Program-made: the position numbers and the translations under genes
Assembly (NCBI GenBank): GCA_024305745.1
Contig: JAHRBS010000012.1
Coordinates: 1,183,001 to 1,247,000, forward strand
Length of the DNA stretch: 64,000 nucleotides
Reading direction: 5' to 3'
Source of the DNA: Polyporus tsugae
Taxonomy: Eukaryota; Basidiomycota; Agaricomycetes; Polyporales; Polyporaceae
The notes under the pieces: model-generated
The model's database searches: none
What the model saw: the letters and a program-made list of their open reading frames with translations, nothing else
What the model was told of the DNA's origin: nothing
Shown here: piece after piece, positions 1 to 11,972 of the stretch
How positions within the stretch are numbered: position 1 is the stretch's first letter
Layout: each line of letters begins with the position of its first letter

Positions 1-1080
1 CACGCGACATACCCAGACAGGGTTGAATCCAAGCATCATACGCTTGCCCTTCTGGTTCTTGCCAGGTACACAAGACGTCCGGCGAAGGATCGCGGGCAAG
101 CGCTAGCTGCATGAGAACCTGGTTGGTGCCGATGGCATGGAGCGGGTCGTGCGAGGCCGCGGAAGAGGCGGTAGATGGGAAGAGAAGGTGTGGGCGTGGG
201 CAAGGATGCACCGAAAGGAAGCCACATGAGGACGCGGCAGCTCAAGTCGCCTGAGAGATGGAAGCGGGAAGCCTGCTCGCAAGCGCGCAATCAGCGACAG
301 CTCAAAAATAGGTTTCTCAGGAACTTTCACCGTGTGCGTATAAGTTAGTGTTGGGGAAACGTGTCTTGCACGGTATGTACCTTGGAGTTGGTGCGGTGTT
401 CATGCCATGCACAGCGGTCATGCAGAACTTGGTATCGAGTAAGGGAGCAGGTAAGTACCTCGATGAGATGCGGTGGGTACAGGCAGACCTGATGCGAAAT
501 CAAACATGATATCAGCCTGAGAACAGTCACGACGTTCGGGACTCAGACACTTCACCTAGCTGCCACGCAGGTCTAAATTTTGAATCTATGACGGCTAGTT
601 CAGGCTGGACCGGTTGGTGTTGTAAAGTCGAAAAGTCGCCGTATATGCGTATATAAAGACTCGATGTAAACTGTGTGCAAAGGCAAGGGACGGTCGTTCA
701 AGTTGCAGCCTGTGACCATGTGCGTCTCTATTTCCCAAAAGGGCGTCCACGTGATGGCAACTCGTCCTCTCGTCCGACTGCAGTGGCACTGGCATGGCAG
801 TAGCAGTGGGAGCCAGCTGGGGACGTCTTCTTTTGTTCTCATCGTTGTCGGCTCGATGCTCAAGCCCGGTTTGGACCCGGGCCCCACTGTGATCTCTCCA
901 CACACAACGCGATGGCTAAGGTAAGTTGGTCCCGATCTGACTCTGTGTTGACGTTGCTTCAATTTCGGACAGGCTACGTTAAGCGATGTCTGCTATCCCA
1001 CAGTCCGCCACTGTCCGATCCCGAGCAGAAGAATCCTTCATACACTTCACCGTGCAGGAGTTTGTTTGTGACATGTTTAC
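1..1080. other. No supported gene
   Basis: Reading frames here are short and overlap in several frames without a recognisable domain. A minus-strand stretch at about 1-330 could be the first exon of a gene running off the left edge, but nothing identifies it. The right end is the upstream region of the CPL1-like gene. Confidence 0.5.
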
Positions 1081-1092
1081 GCGTCGGTGAGA

Positions 1093-1098
1093 TATAAG
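1093..1098 (+). promoter_or_regulatory. TATA-like box of the CPL1-like gene
   Basis: TATAAG lies 90 bp before the ATG at 1183. ATGs at 1087 and 1111 are too close to this box to be used, so it favours 1183 as the start. Confidence 0.5.
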
Positions 1099-1182
1099 CC
1101 TTCCTTCATCATGTCTGCAACCTTGCGCTCCCCCCATCTCGTGTTCCCCACTGTCGTGTCACTCCTCTCGCGATTCTCCAAC

Positions 1183-2478
1183 ATGCACCTCAACTCCGCC
1201 CTCGTCGCTCTCGCGGCCGCTTTGATACCTTCGATCCGTGCACGCTCTATCCCTCTTGATACTCGATATCGTGCCGCTTCTCCTGGTTCGCACAAGTCAG
1301 ATCCCCAGGAACACCCTATCGCCGGTACGCTTCCTCTATGTAACCATCATGCATGACGAGTTTCCCGAGATACTTCCGTCTGCATCAATTCCACTGCTTT
1401 AGCCTCCTTTGCCGTCGCTGGACCTCTGTCTGATGCTCTGCCCACTCCAGATTCTTGTACGTGCGACCACGACCTCTCATCCCTTCTACACACACGCTTC
1501 CTCGTCAAATCACTTGGAATGGAGGAGCTTCAACAAATACTCGGAGTCTATGTAAGTGTGGGCCCACGCTTTCTACCGTTTTAACTAATCATTTGTGTCG
1601 GCAGATCACTAGCTCTCCTTACTCTCGGACATGTACCTACCCGCAACCCAAGTCCACCATCGACGACGTCTGTGGGTTTTTGTGTACCCTGCCCCTAGTC
1701 TCTACCGGCGACCATTGTACCTTGCCAGCCGCCAAAGGCAACTTCGCTCACTCGGCCCCGCCGGCTGCCTGCGGCGCGAATCTTCGACGGCTCGCGAAGC
1801 TGGGGAAGCCTTCCAACGAGACGGTATGTCGCGCTATTCTGGAAGATTGACGTCGCCCTCATGTGAGTCAGGCTTGTGGCAGCGTAGACGGCTCCGCGAA
1901 CGGCTTCAAATATGTCGGCACCGAAACGCGCCCAGACAGCTGTGAGTATGCAGTGTTGTGGTAATCTCCGTCTTGCTGATTCATACGAACTCGCAGGCGG
2001 AGGTTGCACGGTCCCCAGTGCCTTCAAAGGTCGTTACGAGAGCCGTCTTACTGGCGCTGATTATGCCGCGATCTCGCACGCCGACGCCGTCTCCTGCATC
2101 TCCGGTAGATGTGCGGTCCAGAGCTGCCTCACTGGGTGGTCTGTCGACGACGACGACACCGGGTGTGCTGAAGACATTTCCCATACTTCCCCACCCGTAG
2201 ATCAAGGATCGCAAACAGGCCTTTCGCACGAATCTCGGCGTGTTCTTGCGTACGAGTTCCAGCAGAACACGACTGGTGCTGATAACGTCAGGCCGCATGT
2301 ACGGTGGATTCCCCGCGGTCCGGACACTCACTGGCCGGAGAAGCGCGACACTGACCGCTCTACGCATGTGCGTGACGTCTCCGCTCACGATGACCACGAC
2401 CAGAGAACTCGCCTTGGTCCCGGGCACCTCAAGGAAGACTGGACTCGGATCCCTGATTATCGCCGCCACCAAGCGTAA
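1183..2478 (+). CDS. Secreted cysteine-rich CPL1-like protein
   Basis: The first exon encodes a hydrophobic signal-peptide-like start (MHLNSALVALAAALIPSIRA). Several short introns follow. Later exons read CTYPQPKSTIDDVCGF (about 1630-1680), then ACG...GFKYV (about 1880-1910), a CGGC motif (about 1996), and a Cys-rich end CISGRCAVQSCLTGWSV (about 2095-2145). This series of short Cys motifs, with S-C-x(4)-C-x(3)-C-x(2)-G-W near the end, matches the CPL1-like domain of secreted basidiomycete proteins. Cryptococcus Cpl1, from which the name comes, is a secreted protein acting on host immune cells; saprotrophic members have no assigned function. The second and third introns (about 1440-1605) are uncertain. 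The frame stays open after the last Cys motif to a stop at 2476-2478, and a further splice is possible, so the 3' end is tentative. Confidence 0.65.
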
Positions 2479-2753
2479 TGGACATTTGACCCATCCTACT
2501 CTATCTCAGTGACCGCTCTCCATATCACCTTGTACCGCGCGCATTCAATACAGGATACCCGCCCTTTCATTGTCAAGCATCCCTCCCGAGTGCTTCGACG
2601 CCTGCATGATGCCTCACTCTAACACCGACCACGCAGCCATGACATGTCGCACAAGAGACTTTCCGACACCCAAGGGAATGTATTACGACGATTCTATTAT
2701 AGCATCAGGGTCTCGCGAAACTAATCCAATTCCTAACCAAGCTCCCGTTGGGC

Positions 2754-3189
2754 TCAGAGCTGGATGGGGACGCAGCCGATAGAAACCAGGCCGCCCTAAA
2801 TAGTGCAGGTCAGTTCTGCTTGCTGCCTGCGGAAACGCACTACTCACGACGTTGTTGTTCTGGCAGCAGACGGGCGCCTGGGAGCAGGACGAGCCAACGC
2901 CGGCACCGATGACGGTGAGCGGGCTGCACTGGAGGCCAACCTGGCCGGTGATGTCCTGGGCATTGATGCCGAGGAGGCTGAAGAGGGTGGAGATGGCGGT
3001 CGAGTTGGACTGGACACAACACTGTCAGCACGAAGACGGTGGAGACTTCCGAAAGACACGTACGTCCTGGACGGAGTTGCAGCACTGGATGTCACCGGTG
3101 TTGCAGCTGTCGCGGCGAAGGACGGTGGGCGTGGCGACCGCAAAGAGGGGAAGGGCGAGGAGGGAGAAGGCAGCAGCGCGGGCGAACAT
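2754..3189 (-). CDS. Class I hydrophobin (hydrophobin 1)
   Basis: Small secreted amphipathic protein that self-assembles at air-water and wall-air interfaces and coats aerial hyphae. Three exons (3189-3064, 3009-2848, 2795-2754) give 109 residues. A signal peptide (MFARAAAFSLLALPLFAVA) is followed by the eight-cysteine pattern C-X6-CC-X32-C-X13-C-X5-CC-X12-C, which fits class I. Introns are GTACGT..CAG and GTGAGT..TAG. Exon 2 is 162 bp and exon 3 is 42 bp, the same sizes as in the three other hydrophobins of this window. The mature part is closest to hydrophobin 4 (11973-12402): both have [11 protein letters not shown] and [10 protein letters not shown]. The start is the first ATG after the TATA box at 3315-3322. 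Function is known for the family; the role of this copy is inferred. Confidence 0.95.
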
Positions 3190-3314
3190 GGTGAATGAGT
3201 GTGGGGGTTGGGTAAAAGAGTGACGGTGAGTGGGTTGGTTTGTTCGGAAGGTGAGAGACGAGAGAAATGCGACTGGAAAACGCACTGAGGACTTGAGGAC
3301 CGTGATGCCTCCAA

Positions 3315-3322
3315 TATTTATA
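3315..3322 (-). promoter_or_regulatory. TATA box of hydrophobin 1
   Basis: TATAAATA on the minus strand, about 126 bp before the ATG at 3189. Confidence 0.6.
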
Positions 3323-4902
3323 CGCGTCGCGTCTGGACTGGGACCCGCGGAGGAGGGCCCGTGCGCAGTCGCGGTTAGTGGTGTCTCGCCTCCGACCTCT
3401 GCGCAGTTTCAGATGCGGAACTCGCTTCTTTGAATCGGCAGACAATAAATCCAGGGTGTTTTTGAGATTTGAAACGTTTACTCCACGAAGGGGTCGTCCA
3501 CACTCGATGCCGTCGCGTACGGTCCGCGCACGCGCGCTTGCAGAGAGAAAGAAACGGCTGGATGCGGCGCTACGGTGGCGCCTCGCCCCTTCATTTGGTC
3601 GGCTATCGTCCGCATGGCCTCCGCTCGCCGACCAAAATGGTGTTCCCGACGTCTTCCTCCAGCCTTCCCCGTCATCCATGGTCTGCCTCGGCAACACCTT
3701 TCCGACCTCATTGGCCGCGCTGATCCCAGCATCCCTGACACGTCTGAAACGCTGGAATGATCGGCAGCTTTCCGCTGCCAACGTCGGACGTCGCTTGAGG
3801 CCTTGAGGTCTCGGGGGTCACCTCCCGTAAACCAGACCGTCGAAGAGCTGGCGATGAAGCCTGGATGAAGCCCTAGACCGTTAACGTGGGGTCGCAAGCG
3901 ATGTCGCCGTCCACGGAACGCAACAGCTGAGAAGGAACCTCTCCGTTCCGGATGCTGACAGTGACGGTCGGAAATTTGTTCAGAATTTGATCTCGCCTTC
4001 TTTCTAACACGACCATCCGTCTCACTTACAGATGCTTGCGTCCTTCTCATCAGCGGCCACTGGCTGGACGAACATTGGAAGCACTGTGCGACGAGTCGAC
4101 GACGTCCATGCTTGACCCGCGTCAGCCTCAATCTACCGTTTGGAAAGGCGGACGGCTATTGACGGATCCGGTGTGTTTTGCTCGAGACGCCCCGTTGCGC
4201 GGGAGGCAGATGTAAAGCCGCCCTACCGCTACGTGCTTCCATGCATCCTCTGTCATGCAACGTCAACGCTGAAGGCAAATGTTTCACTGACAACCGCCCA
4301 CGCATATTGTTATGTAAGTATTCTCCTTACGTTCTCGCCCTCGGGGGGACGCCTCACTTAGGGCACGAGGATACACGCAAGATCGACGGTTTCAAGTTGC
4401 CTAAGCTCTGCACTCGCATTTCCCATGAAGATCGTACAGCTGTAAGTAGACACAACGGAGTGCATGCACGGATGTGGGTACTCATTGTTTTCGGGCAGTA
4501 CTAAGCAACGCTTACTGTATCGTCTTACTTAGCCTTCTTAGCGGCACGACACCCTTGCAGCGCTCCTGAGGACTTTGTGATCGGCGATGCCGACGCTCAG
4601 TCTGGAGCGCGCTGCGCCGCGCTTCCGACTGCGGTCATTGCCTGACTTGCGGAGTGCGATCTGTGCAGGGTCGGTCTCGAGTCGTGCGCTCCGTCTACTT
4701 CTCTAAATAAGTAATCTCCTTTCCAATCAGTCCCCCGGTGCAACGTTACAAACAGACACGCTGAAACTCAAGAACGACCGCCCATTTGAGGCAGATTGCC
4801 AGACGACTCCCTGGTAATATTTCAAAACGCCTGCATACAGAGTACTAATCCAACTATATCTTGCAATATAGAACCTCGTCACCGCGTTCGACGCTCGCGA
4901 AC
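3323..4902. other. Intergenic, no supported gene
   Basis: Upstream region of hydrophobin 1 and downstream region of hydrophobin 2. Long overlapping open frames at about 3370-4130 are a product of high GC content and show no domain. No repeat or RNA gene recognised. Confidence 0.5.
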
Positions 4903-5371
4903 TTAGAGCGTGACGGGGACGCAGCCAATGGAGATCAAACCACCCTGGAGCGACAAGCACGATCAGTACGTCAGGGTCTTGCAACGGCGTGCGCCCAGTC
5001 ATACGAAGACTTACGACGTTGTTGTTGGTGCAGCAGACGGTGTTGGAGGAGCAGGCGTTGCCCGAGCCGACGCCGATGACGGTGAGGGGCGAGCAGTTCA
5101 GGCCGATGAGGCCAGTGAGGTCCCCGAGGACGATGCCGAGCAGACCCGCGAGCAGGTTGGCCTCCGCCGAGGTGCTCTGCAAGTGTCCGGGAAAACGAAG
5201 GTGAGTAGAGATTTCTGTCAGCGGTGTGAATGGGCGACTTACGGAGACGGTGCTGTCGCAGCACTGCACCGCGCCGGTGCTGCAGCTCTGGCGCGCCACG
5301 AGCTCGACGGGGGTGGCGGCCGCAAGGAGGGGCAGGGCAAGGGTAGCGAAGACGGCGACGCGAGAGAACAT
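4903..5371 (-). CDS. Class I hydrophobin (hydrophobin 2)
   Basis: Three exons (5371-5243, 5176-5015, 4944-4903) encode 110 residues. The N-terminus MFSRVAVFATLALPLLAAA is a signal peptide, followed by a short PVELVAR linker. The cysteine pattern is C-X6-CC-X32-C-X13-C-X5-CC-X12-C, identical in spacing to hydrophobin 1, and the exon 2 and 3 sizes are again 162 and 42 bp. The core SPLTVIGVGSGNACSSN is closer to hydrophobin 3 (7762-8329) than to hydrophobins 1 and 4, so the cluster falls into two pairs. It lies in tandem with hydrophobin 1 on the same strand. As a family, class I hydrophobins form insoluble rodlet layers on hyphae and fruit bodies; expression timing cannot be read from the sequence. 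Confidence 0.95.
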
Positions 5372-5473
5372 CTTGGATGTAGGTCGGTTGGTGAGTACTC
5401 GGTGGAGTGCTGGTGCTCGAGTGGGGCTGAACTGTGTTGTTCTGCTGAGGTCTGACAGCCATGGTACGCAGGC

Positions 5474-5480
5474 TTTTATA
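5474..5480 (-). promoter_or_regulatory. TATA box of hydrophobin 2
   Basis: TATAAAA on the minus strand, about 103 bp before the ATG at 5371. Confidence 0.65.
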
Positions 5481-7664
5481 CCTTCGTCCCCGGTGGCTGT
5501 TGGCTAATGACGGAACCAACCCCTGTGCCTCCAACTGGGGATCAGACAGGTTTGCTGTCACCGGGCGACAAATGGAATAATTCGTCTTCGCTAGCCACGC
5601 GCGCGCACCGACGGCCAACCGTCGACGTGGGTGCCCGTTTCGGCCTTCGTGAGAGACGCTTTCGTCCTCAGGGGCATTGTTTTGGGTAAATTCGCCCACA
5701 CCCGTACCAGATGCTCTACGCTCTCGTTATCCCCGACGGCATTAAGATGAGGATTTGGAATTGTGGCTTCGGTCGGGTCTGCCAGACCCCGCGGGGCCTA
5801 GACTCTGGAGCTTTTCTCTTCTACGGCCGTTGTATTCCGGCTTTGCTTCGACGTCGCCGAGTTCAACGATCTACGTCCGCAGGAAGTGGACCGCCACTGT
5901 GCGATCGCGCGGGGCATGCCGGAGATGGGCCAGACCTTGTTGCCCAGGTGTCCCTTCGGACTCTGTGTCCGCGCGCGAGAGCGAAGTGCGGGTACACGTT
6001 ATTCCTTTTGTCTCGCGAAATTTTCCAAGGAAGGAGGTGAACACGCCCGACGCTCAATCTCCCTCAAGAAGGCTTGGCCCTGAATACAGTGTGTCAACTC
6101 GTCCGCTAATGTTGCCCATCACGTCCAGCTGACACCTTCTCTCAGTATTCAAGTTTGCACTGCACCCGCTCTTCACCAACTTGTCGTATGTTCAACACGG
6201 CAATTGGGACTGCCGACGCTCTGACAGATGATTCTGTGGCGGACCCAATAGCGAGCGGAGACAGTACGACTTGTATCACTGCCCGCGTGGGGTAGATGAG
6301 CTGATGGAATACATTTCCTTTCAGGTGGTGCATGAATTGACTGCCACGCTGGCTCTGCGTTGCTGCGGGGAGATGGATGCTCGGTAATTCATCTCTATTG
6401 GCTGGGGGAGCTACGTCGGTAATTAACTCAACACCTCAATGCCGCGGCGAACGTGCCTCAGAACAAGGGTCGCGCCGGGATTTCCGCTGCCACCGCAAGC
6501 CATCCTTGCTCGTCCCGCATCTTCTGCTCGCCCGTTCGAAGGTCGGCCCTGTGGTGGATATATCGCACGCAGCGTAATCGCCGAGGAGTCGAAAGGGAAC
6601 TCGTCTAATCCCTTCATGCGAGTGAAGATTGTTTAAAAGGTAAAATAGTGAGTTGGACGGTCTTCCAAAATCTTCCCCGCGCGTTCGACCTTCTGGACGC
6701 TGGTTAGCCGCCAGGCACGCCAATTACGGCCAGTCGACCAATTGCTTTCCGAGCCGAGGGATGTGAGAAGCGGATCTGAAATTACTTTCGGTAAGCTCTT
6801 TACCTCCGCACCGACGGCGAACAGGCCCTTCTGACGGGCCATGCGCCTAACGTCAGCCAGAGGAGCGCTCTGGCGTTTTCCCGTTCGTTCCGTAACAGGC
6901 CCGTTCGTCGTTCAAGTTGCGCCGCCGCATGGGTCGTCGAAGGTGAGTTTCTCCTGACGTCACAAACTGGTCATGGCACCATATTGCAATGTGGTGCCGC
7001 GAGAGCTGTAAGCCGAGGACCAAGTCCAAGCAAGAACGGATGCGGTTGAATAGGATCGTGAACACCACAATTGAGGGCGGATCGTTCCAGCGGAATTCGA
7101 GTCGACGCTCAATCACCCTCATCTTTTTTTCTGCTGGGAAAAGGAAGATGGTCCGCTGCCGAGGGCGAGTACTCAAGTACTCAACACCAGCTCATGAAAG
7201 GTCCAGTCCGGTGTGCGATCTAGCGTCGGGCTCGCTCCGATGTGGGTTGCTCGAGTCCTTTGGACCTGGTCTGGCCCTCAGAAGAAGCTACGCCCTTCAT
7301 GGGTCCCGAGGCAACGACTTGGTGTAGGTGGACTTAGGAGCCCCGCATTCGATGCTGAGTTTCTCTCCCTACAACTCTTCCTGGTGAGGTAGGAACTGGC
7401 TGCCATATACCTGTGGACGCGGCCTTGGTCAAGGTCGGTTTTTCAGTGCGCCTTTGTACGGAGCCAAGCCCTCCACATCAAGAAAAAAACTTGATAGATT
7501 CGAAGTTGACAAAGTTAAGCGTCCAGTACAGCCGGGTGAGCGCGCAAAGAGCGAGTATGTTCAAACACCTCCCATTCTCTATCAAGGTCGTCAATTCAGC
7601 GGCAAAGGCGGCCGAACCACGTACGAGCTCAATGATTAGAAGTGAAGGGGGTTGGACGCTGAGG
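5481..7664. other. Intergenic between divergent hydrophobins 2 and 3
   Basis: About 2.2 kb between two divergently transcribed hydrophobins. Small frames on both strands show no domain or plausible exon chain. It presumably carries upstream control elements for both genes, but I cannot point to specific sites beyond the TATA boxes. Confidence 0.5.
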
Positions 7665-7671
7665 TATAAAA
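7665..7671 (+). promoter_or_regulatory. TATA box of hydrophobin 3
   Basis: TATAAAA, 97 bp before the ATG at 7762. Confidence 0.65.
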
Positions 7672-7761
7672 CGTCGCAGACAACGTTGCAACTCCTCAGT
7701 TCGAGCACACCCTCCGAACTACTAAAGCAGCCTCACCAGCAGCATACCGAGCACCGCCAAC

Positions 7762-8329
7762 ATGTTCTCTCGCGCCGTCGTCTCCCTCTACTTCGCCCTT
7801 TCCCTCGCTATCCTTGCGGCCGCCATGCCCTGGCAAACCACCACTCCGCCGGTGGCCACGACGATCACCGTCACCGCCCCTGCCACCTCGAGTCCTCCGA
7901 AGACTACGACGATCACCGTCACTGCTCCTGCTTCGACGCCGACTGGCGGTAGTGACAGCTGCAGCACCGGCCCTGTTCAGTGCTGCAACAGCGTCGGCAC
8001 GGTGAGCATCCTTCTCCCGTGTAGTACTCAAAGGAAAACACTGAGTCGAATCTTGCCACAGGCTGACGACGCCGGCCTTGGTGCCATCCTTGGCCTGCTC
8101 GGCATCGTCCTCGAGGGCGTCGAGGGCCTGCTCGGTCTTGGCTGCTCGCCGATCACGGTCGTCGGCGTCGGCTCGGGCAATGCCTGCTCCTCCAACGTTG
8201 TCTGCTGCCAGAACAACAACGTCGTAAGTAGCCGTACTCGCTTCATTGCGATGTTCGTGGACCTGACCCTGTCCTTTCTTCACACAGGGCGGCCTGATCT
8301 CCATTGGCTGCATCCCCATCATCCTCTAA
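7762..8329 (+). CDS. Class I hydrophobin with extended Thr/Pro N-terminal linker (hydrophobin 3)
   Basis: Three exons (7762-8001, 8062-8223, 8288-8329) encode 147 residues, about 37 more than its neighbours. After the signal peptide (MFSRAVVSLYFALSLAILAAA) comes a linker of about 45 residues rich in Thr and Pro, holding two copies of TTITVTAPA separated by TSSPPKT. The usual hydrophobin domain follows, with the same cysteine spacing (C-X6-CC-X32-C-X13-C-X5-CC-X12-C) and the same 162- and 42-bp exons as the other copies. The linker looks suited to O-mannosylation and could alter wettability or anchoring, as the long glycosylated N-terminus of Schizophyllum SC3 does; that is inference. The core sequence pairs with hydrophobin 2. 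Confidence 0.95.
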
Positions 8330-9324
8330 AAACGGGACTGCTTTATACTACGTGTTCGGAAGTGCTCGGTAGTAGGGTATAGCTGTTTCCCGGTGGGGTG
8401 CTCGCGTTCTATATGTAGCCTCGGCGTTGGGAATGAGGGATGCCACAATTGGGGTCGTTCTGCGAATCACATGCGGAAGCGTGTGCCGGAGAGCGGGACT
8501 GCACGTCCGATAGAGTGAGAGACGAAAAGAAAGTTATGTAGCAAGTTCCGGAGATGAAGAGAGCCCCAGGTTCTCAACGCTGGTGAACGATCATGTTCCT
8601 GGCCCTCCTTGAAGCTTGACGCTGCGCCCCAGATACAGAACTCTGATGATGGGAGTTTGCATGCGGGGTGCACGCACCCGGAACCATGGCCGTGCGATAA
8701 ATTTGCGCTCGTGTCCATCCCGTGTGTATTCTTCTTTGTTAGATTCAGTGGTCAAGGACCATTCGCCACTCATTCGCCCCCGTCAGTTATCAGACATATG
8801 ATCGCAGGATGACTTGTGCTCAAGATGTAGAATGCCTGAATCCACGTCCCACCAACGTGCCATCGCGAGAACCGTGGAGCTTCCGCTGGATTGACCGGTG
8901 GCATTGATTGCCCCAGCCATTGAGCACTGCTCCCGCCTCGCGTAGCAGACCAGGGAATTTCAACAACTCTATAACACGATACGATCAGCGTTCTGGAGCG
9001 CTAGCGACCTCGGCTTCCGAGGTACGTATGGCGTTTGAGCGTCGTCCCAAAGCCGCCTTGGACTGAGAATAGCTCCCGGAGGCCGGTGCGAGGGAGGTCA
9101 TTTGCGCTGTTGCCCTTAATTCCGTACCTCCAACGGCGTAGTACCGCGAGGGAGTGGAGCTAGACGGAAACGAAAGCGTATAGAGAAGAGAATACATAAC
9201 TGGGAACACAAAACTGTTCGTTCGAGACTCTACGAGTTGACTTTGTGCGGCTGCTATGAAAATAAGCATGAGCGTATTGAACGAGTGCCGCAAAGCAATG
9301 ACCCAAATGGGACTCACCCAACGC
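8330..9324. other. Intergenic, no supported gene
   Basis: 3' region of hydrophobin 3 and, convergently, of the GFA-domain gene. Nothing recognised. Confidence 0.5.
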
Positions 9325-9869
9325 TCAGGAGGCGTCCAGTCGGGCCGAACCGTTTTCGTACCCCTCCCACTTGCCCAGGCCGTCGCTCACATCGAGCATC
9401 CTCGTACCATAGAAGATGTGCGCCGTCGGCCTCACCTTCCCCCAATCGATGATCCTGCCGGCGCCGTCCCGTGTGAGGTGCGCGCCCCACACGCTGCAGC
9501 TGCCGGTCTTCGCGTTCGCAGACATCACGCACGCGCCGCAGGCCTTGCACCGCCAGCGCGTCTTGTGCGGCTTGCTCGGAATTACGTACGCGTCGAGGCG
9601 CTCCTCGTGCGGCGCTGCGTGCGTCCAGGTGAAAGCGCTGGATGGGAAGTGGATGGAGTGGACGAAGGGGCAGCCTAGCAGCCGGCCAGTTGGGAGTGAG
9701 CGCGCGGTCGGGGACACAAGAGGAAGGAATGGTGCTGCCTGCGCGCGGGGTTGGGAATGGAGCGCTTACCTGACAGACGTTGGCAGTTGGTGCAGTGACA
9801 GAATGCACTGAGGCTTGGTTCGCCCGTCACTTGGTACGAGACTGCATTGCAAAAGCATGCGCCCCTCAT
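9325..9869 (-). CDS. GFA/CENP-V-fold zinc protein
   Basis: Two exons (9869-9770 and 9674-9325) give about 149 residues. The protein opens with MRGACFCNAVSYQVTGEP and continues with FCHCTNCQRLSG, then WRCKACGACVMSA near the middle. These CxC, CxxC and CxxCxxC groups are the zinc ligands of the GFA domain, named after a bacterial protein once described as glutathione-dependent formaldehyde-activating enzyme and shared with centromere protein V. Fungi carry many single-domain copies of unknown substrate, so no reaction is assigned. The start is placed at the MRGACFC methionine because family members begin close to the first CxC; an upstream in-frame Met exists (about 28 residues more). It sits inside the hydrophobin group on the opposite strand to hydrophobins 3 and 4, with no evident functional link. 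Confidence 0.85.
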
Positions 9870-11860
9870 GATGAACACCTGGGTTCCATGTGGGCGATTA
9901 GTGGTACGTACAGGACTGTTGCGCGGCCGCATCACTGTATTAAAGAAACGTCGATCAACTCACGGTCGTTGGGGGTGGTGGTCGCCTTGTGAGTTCCAGA
10001 GCGTCTCCCTGTCCGACTTTTCTGTTATGTTAGGACAGGGAACATGGGGCAGGAAGTAGCTGGGGACAGACGGTCATCGTCGAGTCCGTCGGCTGTCCTG
10101 CCAGTGGTCCACGGCTCCCCGCCACTTCCGACCCGTGTGGACGCGGTCATGTGACCTCCGACTCGAGCCAGCGCGTCGCGTCGCGTCCCGTCACTGGCAG
10201 AGCGAGCTGCAAGTCGAGCCTCTCCGTTAACCACACGCCGTGAACGCCATCTCGTTTTCCGGTATCCTGACAAAGTCATACCGTTAGAGCGCATGCAGCT
10301 CAAGCGTGAACATGAGTCCGGAACTCAACGAAATTACGGCTTCCAACTTCGCGTCTCGCTAGAACCATTAAAATTGCGCTGCAAAGTGCAAAGTGCCAGG
10401 ATAAAGCCCTCATGCGGACGAAGCAGTCTGCGAATGATCCGTCCGTAAGTTCCCTCGCCTCGGAACTTCGTGAGTTGGGCCTTGGCTGTCCGCCGTCCCC
10501 CGAGCGAGTCGCACGGCCGTGAACCCAGCATGATCGGAGCAGAGGGGCATTCACTACCCCGTCACCCTTCATGTGCATCAGTCTCCGCGCTGCAAGTTAG
10601 GTAGGACGGGTATCAGTACCCTCTTGAGTACAATTTGAATGGGACATTGGAACATACCGTGACGTAACGGCGCAGTTGCCACTTCTACTAGCCGACTCAA
10701 CTTGGCAACGAGAGCACAACTCCGACGTAAGGGACAACAGCCGCTGAAGAAGACAATCAGATTCGTCGACAGTCGACTTCACACCTGCAACTCACTCAAT
10801 AACGGAGTTGTTGTCCGCAAGCTGGAAGACAGTGTTGTTGAACCATGAGCGGTCTGTGAACGTTTGAACGTCGGCCTGCATCCTTGCGCAGTTGCTGCAT
10901 CCCGATCGACGCTCGTGCGATGCCGTCGGATCGCCCGCAAGCTGGAATCGTCTGATGGACTTAAAATGATGCAAAAGGCTAAAGCAAAAGGATAAAGATA
11001 ATTGGAATCCCGGACTTGGGGACACGGGGATCTGGGCCGAAGCTGAGCGGGCATGTCTAATTTCATCTTCATTCAGCACAACCCGCCCCAAGCGACGCTG
11101 ACCGTTAAATTTTGCTTCCAAGCGTCGGAGGCATCGATCTCGACGATTCCGTGCAGTAAGCTGAAACGGCCGATGATGGACTCGGACCAGTCCGCCGGAA
11201 CCCATCAGCGCAGTCCAACCTTCCTGTCCTATTCGTTGGAAGACCTTCTGGCGGAGCGTCCGGGGTGAGGACGGTACTTCAAGGTAAAACCGGCAGCGGT
11301 GTCACTTCGATTCGAGAACACGCCCAATCAATATCCGTCACAGACAGCTAGAATGCGCTGTATGTTAGAGGTCGGAAAACGCGATGTTGCGGATTGGAGG
11401 ACGCCTTCCCAAACCCGGCCGGACCGGACGCTTTGCCAAAAGGATGCCCACGCGTTGACGATCCTTGCGCAGTGCGCATGGTAGCGCACAGTGTGCTAAT
11501 CAAAATCACCGAATCTCGCTTGGAGGACGAACCTAGGCTGGCCGCTGATGGGTGCAAACAGAACGTTTGGCGGTCACGGTCTGAACGATCTGAACACTTG
11601 CGCTTTATGTCATTGTGATGCCGCGCTGCAGGCTCACGACTTGAACCTGCGGTCGGGTGGTCGACACGCAGGGTCCTGTGCGTCCGCATCGAAGGCTGGA
11701 CCCCAAGCCTGACGTCGCTTCGAACGGGCTTGGTTTCAGTAGCCGACGGCGGGCATTTTTACCATCTCGCGTAGAAGTGCACAGCACAATTCCGAGTCGT
11801 GGCACATTGCCGACACGGAGGACGAGCTGGAATACCGACGCACAGACCACCGTCTGGGGG
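9870..11860. other. Intergenic, no supported gene
   Basis: About 2 kb between the divergent GFA gene and hydrophobin 4. Scattered short frames only; no domain, repeat or RNA gene recognised. Confidence 0.5.
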
Positions 11861-11867
11861 TATAAGA
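11861..11867 (+). promoter_or_regulatory. TATA box of hydrophobin 4
   Basis: TATAAGA, about 112 bp before the ATG at 11973. Confidence 0.55.
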
Positions 11868-11972
11868 ACCTTTGGACTTGAGCAGGGAGACCTCAGTTCG
11901 CAGTTATTCAGCTCCTGAACACACCAGCCTCCTCACCGCACACATCCTCCTCTCCAAACAATCTTACTCACC

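Noticed and set aside
1..330. Minus-strand open frames at the left edge (with ARDPSPDVLCTWQEPEGQAYD)
   Set aside because: Could be the 5' exon of a gene running off the window, but there is no domain and no confirmed splice; too little to call.
3370..4131. Long overlapping frames on both strands (up to 229 codons)
   Set aside because: They lie upstream of hydrophobin 1, overlap each other in several frames and show no domain; GC-rich sequence gives such frames by chance.
11600..11680. T-arm-like sequence (GCAGGTTCAAGTCGTGAGCCTGC on the minus strand)
   Set aside because: No matching acceptor, D or anticodon arm; chance resemblance.
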